The notes beneath the pieces were generated by a model that searched no databases, was not told the DNA's origin, and was given only the letters and a program-made list of their open reading frames with translations. From assembly GCF_030811655.1 (NCBI RefSeq), contig NZ_JAUSRE010000001.1, positions 186,001-250,000 on the forward strand: DNA of 64,000 nt, given 5' to 3'. The position numbers were made by a program, and so were the translations under genes. This DNA comes from Pseudarthrobacter enclensis (GTDB taxonomy: Bacteria; Actinomycetota; Actinomycetes; Actinomycetales; Micrococcaceae). Shown here piece after piece: positions 59,514-64,000 of this stretch (position 1 is the stretch's first letter; every line of letters starts with the position of its first letter).

Positions 59514-60233
59514 CTACACCCCGGGCGGAGGGGTGGGGGACAGCGGCGAGAAACGGCGCCAGATGGTGCGGTAGCTCCGGTACCCCTGAACGGCGGTCAC
59601 CGCCAAGAACCCGCCTCCGCACAGGGCGGCCGTCACCGCGGCCGGTGCCGTGCCGGCGCCCGCCAGCGTGACCAGCAGGCCCGCAAGGATGGCAATCAAG
59701 GCGGCGTTCGCCGTCGTCATGAAGATCATGCTGCTGCCCGCCACGTGGCTGAAGCTGCCACGGTTGCCGAAAAAGTAGTAGGTCTGGACGGAACCGGCCT
59801 GGTCGTCGTGGTGTGCCGACATCAGGTATGGGGCCACGCCTGGGTCCAGGTCCACGTAAGCGGCCCGCAGCCTGTTCACCGCCGTGACGTACATCAGGTC
59901 CTCGTGGGCGACATTCATCACCCTGAGCTGCGTCAGGACCCCGATTGCGGCGTCGATGAACAGGACAACCACGGCCAGCAGGACGAAGGCGTCGGAAAAT
60001 CCGGTCGCCTGCCCCACCAGCGCCACACTGACCACGCTGGCCGAGGTGAAGGTGAGGAACATGCTGATGCGGGTCAGCACCTCGGCCTGGGCCGTGCTGC
60101 GCGATGCCAGCAGCCCCCAATGTTCCGTGGCGAGCAGCTGGGCCCGCACCGCGGCGGGAACCCCTGCTTCGTGCTGCGAGGCGTTTTGGCGGGAGCCGTG
60201 CTGGCTGGACACGGCGCCGTCCTCCATGGACAT
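59514..60233 (-). CDS. Four-helix membrane protein of unknown function
   Basis: 239 residues from ATG 60233; AGGAGGA lies 11 nt upstream. Two hydrophobic helices near 52-100 and two near 165-220 flank a central soluble stretch with NVAHEDLMYVTAVNRLRAAY and DLDPGVAPYLMSAHHDD. A Pro-rich end follows. It is 19 bp downstream of the symporter gene on the same strand, so probably in the LytSR operon. I do not recognise a named family; similar small membrane proteins are common hypotheticals in actinobacteria. Confidence 0.65.
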   Translation of the reverse strand: MSMEDGAVSSQHGSRQNASQHEAGVPAAVRAQLLATEHWGLLASRSTAQAEVLTRISMFLTFTSASVVSVALVGQATGFSDAFVLLAVVVLFIDAAIGVLTQLRVMNVAHEDLMYVTAVNRLRAAYVDLDPGVAPYLMSAHHDDQAGSVQTYYFFGNRGSFSHVAGSSMIFMTTANAALIAILAGLLVTLAGAGTAPAAVTAALCGGGFLAVTAVQGYRSYRTIWRRFSPLSPTPPPGV

Positions 60234-60252
60234 GGCGCTATTGTCCTCCTGA

Positions 60253-61719
60253 TCACCTCTCGGTTGCCAGCGGCCGTTCCGGAGTGTGGAGGCGGGTCAT
60301 GATCCGCGGCATCGTGGCTGGAATCCGGTGCGGGGTGGCCTTGGAGACGGTGACCATCACGGCGAAGGCGGTGGGCACGCTCCACGCCGCAGGCTGCGCA
60401 AGCCACGCCGGCGCAAGGTCCGAACCGGACACGGCCGCGGCGATCATCGCCCCGCCGCACAGCAGGCCACCGGTCACCATGCCGGCGATGGCTCCGGCAT
60501 CCGTCAGGCCGCGCCACCAGATCCCCAGCAATAAGACCGGGCACACGGTGGAGGCGGTGAAGGCGAAGACGAGGCCAACGCTTCCGGCCAGCGCCAGGGA
60601 CCCGGTCATAAAGGCAAAACCAAGGGGGACGACGGCGGACACCACGGCCGCGAGCCGGAATCCCCGGACCCCGCCGCCCAGGACGTCCTGGCTGATGACG
60701 CCGGCCAAGGACACCACCAGGCCCGAGGTGGTGGACAGGAACGCTGCGAACGCCCCGGCTACCACCAGGGCGGAGAGGAGGTCCCCCGGAACCCCGCCGA
60801 CGAGTTCGCCGGGCAGCCGCAGGACCATGGCGTCCGGTTGTCCCGAACGGGCAAGCCCGGGGGCGAACATACGTGCCACCAGGCCGTAGGCGGTGGGGAA
60901 GAGGTAGAACACGGACAACAGCCCCAGGACGATCAGGGTGGTCCGCCGGGCGGACTGGCCGTCCGGGTTGGTGTAGAAACGCACCAGGACGTGCGGCAGC
61001 CCCAGGGTGCCGAACAGCAGCGCCACCAGCAGGGAGACGTTCTGGTACAGGCCGGCCGGCGGCACGCCCGTGGGGTTGGCCGCGGGCAGGGACTGCGGCT
61101 CGGTGCCTTGCCCGGCCAACACGAAAATGATGAACAGGATGGGCACGGCCAGTGCCGTCAGCTTGAGCCAGTACTGGAATGCCTGGACAAAGGTAATGGA
61201 ACGCATCCCCCCGGCCACCACCGTGAGGCACACCACCACCACGACCGCCACCGACCCCACCCAGGACGGCAGGCCAGTGGCGATGTGGATGGTCAGCGCG
61301 GCGCCGTGGAGCTGCGGCACGATGTACAGCCATCCCACCATCACCACCACCAGGCTGGTCACCCGCCGTACCGTCCGGGACGAGAGGCGGGATTCCGTGA
61401 AGTCGGGAATCGTATAGGCTCCGGACCGACGCAGCGGGGCGGCGACGAAGAGCAGCAGCATCAGGTAGCCGGCGGTGTAGCCCACGGGGAACCAGAGCGC
61501 ATCGGTCCCGGATAACAGGATGAGGCCGGCCACGCCCAGGAAACTGGCGGCAGACAGGTACTCCCCGCCGATGGCCGATGCGTTCCACCAGGGCCGCACC
61601 GTCCGCGAAGCGACGTAGAAGTCACCCGTGGTGCGCGAGACCCTCAGCCCGTAGAACCCAATGATGGCGGTGGCCAGGGACACCACAGTGACGGCCGTGA
61701 TGGCCAAACCGGCGTTCAC
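60253..61719 (-). CDS. Sodium:solute symporter (acetate/pyruvate permease type)
   Basis: 488 residues, about 13 helices, read from GTG 61719. SSS-family blocks: DFYVASRTVRPWWNASAIGGEYLSAASFL (seen as ASAIGGEYLSAASF), VGYTAGYLMLLLFVA, GTLGLPHVLVRFYTNPD and AFAAFLSTTSGLVVSLAG. This pattern and the DUF485 partner are those of ActP/MctC-like monocarboxylate uptake. Seven bases separate it from the DUF485 gene. Control by the LytS/LytTR pair upstream is likely. Confidence 0.88.
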   Translation of the reverse strand: MNAGLAITAVTVVSLATAIIGFYGLRVSRTTGDFYVASRTVRPWWNASAIGGEYLSAASFLGVAGLILLSGTDALWFPVGYTAGYLMLLLFVAAPLRRSGAYTIPDFTESRLSSRTVRRVTSLVVVMVGWLYIVPQLHGAALTIHIATGLPSWVGSVAVVVVVCLTVVAGGMRSITFVQAFQYWLKLTALAVPILFIIFVLAGQGTEPQSLPAANPTGVPPAGLYQNVSLLVALLFGTLGLPHVLVRFYTNPDGQSARRTTLIVLGLLSVFYLFPTAYGLVARMFAPGLARSGQPDAMVLRLPGELVGGVPGDLLSALVVAGAFAAFLSTTSGLVVSLAGVISQDVLGGGVRGFRLAAVVSAVVPLGFAFMTGSLALAGSVGLVFAFTASTVCPVLLLGIWWRGLTDAGAIAGMVTGGLLCGGAMIAAAVSGSDLAPAWLAQPAAWSVPTAFAVMVTVSKATPHRIPATMPRIMTRLHTPERPLATER

Positions 61720-61726
61720 CCGGTCA

Positions 61727-62098
61727 TCACTGTTCCCCGGCCAGGTCCCGGTACCGGGCCTCGTTGCGCGCCGCGGTCCTGACGTACAGCCATGCGCTCA
61801 GCCCGATCACGGGGTAGATGCCGGCGCCCAGCAGCAGCCAGCCAAAGGGGATCCCGGCGATCCGCGCGTCGGCCAGCCCGGGAACCAGCACCAGGACCAC
61901 CGGGAACGCGGCGAGGATCAGCAGGAAGCCACCGGCCACCACCAGGGCCAGCCGCAGCTGGGACCGTATCAGTGACCGGACAAATACCTGTCCCACGTCG
62001 GAGTCCTGGGCGGCCTCGCGGGACTCCAGGGGACGGGGCACACCACGGGCAGGCGTGCCGGGGGAGGCAAGAGGGGCCGTGACCCGGACCCGGGTCAT
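61727..62098 (-). CDS. DUF485-type small membrane protein, symporter partner
   Basis: 123 residues from ATG 62098, overlapping the response-regulator stop by 4 bp (ATGA). Two helices, LALVVAGGFLLILAAFPVVLVL and FGWLLLGAGIYPVIGLSAWLYV, as in YjcH/DUF485 proteins that accompany acetate symporters. The first 45 residues are polar. It may help assembly or stability of the permease encoded next. Confidence 0.8.
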   Translation of the reverse strand: MTRVRVTAPLASPGTPARGVPRPLESREAAQDSDVGQVFVRSLIRSQLRLALVVAGGFLLILAAFPVVLVLVPGLADARIAGIPFGWLLLGAGIYPVIGLSAWLYVRTAARNEARYRDLAGEQ

Positions 62099-62811
62099 GC
62101 GTGCGGCCTGATCCTGGTGGCCTCCAGCTTCTCCCGCACGATCGGCAGGTGGCGCCGGCTGATGGGCAGGCCCGCGCCGGCCACCGTGACGCGGGGTCCG
62201 CCGGCCGCCAGCTTCATCGAGGACACGTGCTTGAGGGCCACCAAATAGGAACGGTGGGTACGGATGAAGCCGGCATCGGCCCATTGCTGTTCCAGGTCCG
62301 CCAGCGGCACCCGGATGAGGTAGCTGGCATCCGCGGTGTGCAGCCGGGCGTAGTCGCCCTGGGCCTGGACGTACGTGACGTCGTCGCGGCGGATCATCCT
62401 GGTGGTCCCGCCCTGGTCAACCGTGATCATCTCAGGCGCTGTCCCGCCGTCGCGCAGTTCACTGATGCGTCCCACGGACCGGGCAAGCCGCTCGGCGCGG
62501 ACGGGTTTGAGCAGGTAGTCCACGGCGGCGAGTTCGAAAGCAGCCAGCGCGTGGTCCTCGTCAGCGGTGACGAACACAACGGCCGGCGGATTGCTGCTCC
62601 GGGCGATGGCACCGGCAATGTCCAGTCCGGACACCGCGGGCATGTGGATGTCCAGGAATACGGCGTCGATGCCGCCGGCGGACAGGGCCGTGAGCGCTTC
62701 GGCCCCGGACGTGGCCCGCGCCACCTTTCCGATGCGCTCGTCCCTGCCCAGCAGGAAGGCCAGTTCCTCCACGGCGGGCAGCTCATCATCAACGACGAGG
62801 ACGTTAATCAT
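62095..62811 (-). CDS. LytTR-family response regulator
   Basis: 238 residues. Receiver domain 1-118 with Asp8-Asp9, phosphorylatable Asp54 (FLDIHMPAVSGLD) and the Lys in DYLLKPVR; a LytTR DNA-binding domain follows (RDDVTYVQAQGDYARLHT, FIRTHRSYLVALKHV, LPISRRH). Works with the histidine kinase encoded just upstream. LytTR proteins bind direct repeats; its likely target is the promoter of the symporter operon, which would lie beyond the right edge. Confidence 0.93.
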   Translation of the reverse strand: MINVLVVDDELPAVEELAFLLGRDERIGKVARATSGAEALTALSAGGIDAVFLDIHMPAVSGLDIAGAIARSSNPPAVVFVTADEDHALAAFELAAVDYLLKPVRAERLARSVGRISELRDGGTAPEMITVDQGGTTRMIRRDDVTYVQAQGDYARLHTADASYLIRVPLADLEQQWADAGFIRTHRSYLVALKHVSSMKLAAGGPRVTVAGAGLPISRRHLPIVREKLEATRIRPHA

Positions 62812-62844
62812 GCTCCTAGGGTACTTCCAGCGGCAGGGGCTGCT

Positions 62845-64000
62845 TCACGCATCATGGCCGGGCTGGGACTTCGGCACGCGCATGGTGATCAGCGTTCCCT
62901 CGCCGGGTGCCGTTTCCACCACCAGGCCGTGGTCGTTGCCGTACACCTGCCGGAGGCGTGCATCAACGTTCCGCAGCCCCACGTGGTCGCCATCGGTGTG
63001 GCCGGCCAGCACCGAACGGAGCTGCTCCGGATCCATGCCCACGCCGTCGTCCTCGATGGTGACCTCGGCGAAGGCGCCGGCGTCCTCCGCCGTGATGCTG
63101 ATATGCCCGGGGCCGGCCTTGGCCTCGAGTCCGTGCCGGACGGCGTTTTCCACCAGCGGCTGGAGGCTGAGGAAGGGGATGACGGTGCTGAGGACTTCAG
63201 GTGCCACGCGGAGGCTCACCTGCACGCGGTCCCCGAACCGGGCACGCTCCAGGAGCAGGTAGCGGTCGATGCAGCGCAGTTCCTCCGCAAGCGTGGTGAA
63301 GTCGCCGTGGCGCCGGAACGAGTAGCGGGTGAAGTCGGCGAACTCGACCACCAGTTCCCTGGCGCGCTCCGGATCGGTGTTGATGAAGGACGCGATGGCG
63401 TTGAGGGAGTTGTAGATGAAGTGCGGGCTGATCTGGGCCCGAAGTGCCCGGACTTCCGCTTCCATCAACAGCGTGCGGGAGGCGTCCAGCTCGGCGAGTT
63501 CCACCTGGACGGCCACCCAGTCAGCCACTTCCCCCGTTGCCCTGACCAGGCCTGCCCCCGCGGCAGGCGCGAAGGCGGCCACAGCCCCCACCACGCGGGT
63601 GCCGGCCCGCACCGGCGCGATGACCCCGGCGAGGCGGCCACCGGTGCCGCCGGCTCCCGCGGAGAGCACGGCTGTGCGCCCGGATGCCAGGACATCCGCG
63701 GCGAGCTCGAAGAGGCGCGGCCTGATGTCTTCGGCGCCTCCGTCCCAGGCCAGGACCCCTGAGGTGTCCGTAATCGCCAGGGCGTCGCAGGCCAGCAGGG
63801 CGCGCAGCTGGCGGCTGGCCTTCGCTGCGCCGGTAGGGTTCAGGCCGCGCCGCAGGTGCTGCCCGGCCTGCGATGCCGCGTGCAGCGTGTGGTACGTGGC
63901 GCGCTCGGCGTCGGTGCCCAGCTCCCGGAAGGAGCGAAGCACCTTCAGGCCCACGCCGACGACGACGGCAATCGCCATGGCGATCACTGCCACGGCTGCG
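62845..64000 (-). CDS. LytS-type sensor histidine kinase, 5' end cut by window edge
   Basis: The frame stays open to the right edge (a GTG at 63993 is possible but the hydrophobic N-terminus AVIAMAIAVVVGVGLKVL suggests more membrane sequence outside). A GAF-like sensor part (about 40-170) is followed by the His_kinase domain: phospho-His in RAQISPHFIYNSLNAI, the N box LQPLVENAVRHGLE, and the G box EDDGVGMDPEQL. Pairs with the LytTR regulator 33 bp downstream; signal is probably a monocarboxylate or membrane state, inferred from the operon. Confidence 0.9.
   Translation of the reverse strand, partial: AAVAVIAMAIAVVVGVGLKVLRSFRELGTDAERATYHTLHAASQAGQHLRRGLNPTGAAKASRQLRALLACDALAITDTSGVLAWDGGAEDIRPRLFELAADVLASGRTAVLSAGAGGTGGRLAGVIAPVRAGTRVVGAVAAFAPAAGAGLVRATGEVADWVAVQVELAELDASRTLLMEAEVRALRAQISPHFIYNSLNAIASFINTDPERARELVVEFADFTRYSFRRHGDFTTLAEELRCIDRYLLLERARFGDRVQVSLRVAPEVLSTVIPFLSLQPLVENAVRHGLEAKAGPGHISITAEDAGAFAEVTIEDDGVGMDPEQLRSVLAGHTDGDHVGLRNVDARLRQVYGNDHGLVVETAPGEGTLITMRVPKSQPGHDA

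Noticed and set aside
62101..63762. A 553-residue plus-strand frame opposite the LytS/LytTR genes
   Set aside because: Antisense shadow; both minus-strand genes have complete catalytic motifs.
1..64000. CRISPR array or defence island
   Set aside because: No regularly spaced direct repeats with unique spacers and no cas, restriction-modification or toxin-antitoxin genes were found; the only tandem repeats are short coding or operator-like ones.

Overview
This 64 kb window reads as chromosomal DNA of a high-GC actinobacterium of the family Micrococcaceae, most likely Arthrobacter or Pseudarthrobacter. The grounds are the GC-rich third codon positions, frequent GTG starts, many genes without a Shine-Dalgarno sequence but with a -10-like hexamer 6 nt before the start codon (leaderless mRNAs), two SAM-IV-type riboswitches, a DUF222/HNH (13E12-type) endonuclease gene, and the rpsB-tsf-pyrH-frr-cdsA block. 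I see no integrase, transposase, CRISPR array or other mobile element; the window looks like core genome with catabolic and redox modules between housekeeping operons.

Layout. 0-2.6 kb: a CitA/DcuS-type sensor kinase (cut by the left edge) divergent from a CitMHS citrate transporter. 2.7-6.1 kb: gatCAB, the tRNA-dependent amidotransferase. 6.3-14.5 kb: a secreted repeat protein, a LysR regulator, tdh-kbl (threonine to glycine and acetyl-CoA), a glycine/D-amino-acid-oxidase-like FAD enzyme, hutI, a DeoR regulator and a CPBP membrane protein. 14.6-17.2 kb: an HNH endonuclease and a VOC protein. 17.4-20.2 kb: metY and metX, each behind its own SAM-IV-like riboswitch. 20.3-26.5 kb: a catabolic island (MHS-type transporter, zinc alcohol dehydrogenase, LysR regulator, mmsB, mmsA). 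26.6-39.8 kb: a mixed stretch with lipases/esterases, an S4 protein, DMT transporter, glyS, GNAT protein, acyltransferase, YibE/F protein, flavohemoglobin hmp, dusB and dgt.

40.0-43.5 kb holds the most interesting module: five tightly packed genes for a small secreted protein, an ApbE-type flavin transferase, a two-heme ferric-reductase-like membrane protein, a NuoF-like NADH/FMN/Fe-S protein and a 3-Cys ferredoxin. Together they look like a small membrane electron-transfer chain of unknown acceptor. 43.6-54.0 kb: dnaG, a tandemly duplicated tRNA-Asn unit, a Bcr/CflA-type exporter, a holin-X/DUF3618-like protein, phospholipid and glycosyl transferases, a CAT-anticodon tRNA, an acyl-CoA dehydrogenase behind a perfect TetR-type palindrome, and an M23 peptidase.

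54.1-59.5 kb: rpsB (with a leader of about 330 nt), tsf, pyrH, frr, cdsA and a DivIVA-repeat protein. 59.5-64 kb (minus strand): a LytS/LytTR two-component pair, a DUF485-type protein, a sodium:solute symporter of the acetate/pyruvate type and a trailing membrane protein of unknown function, arranged as one operon that enters from the right edge. Every stretch longer than about 300 bp without a gene is accounted for: 16247-16572 (long hairpin), 17212-17530 (promoter and riboswitch), 45498-45943 (tRNAs), 54043-54488 (rpsB promoter and leader).
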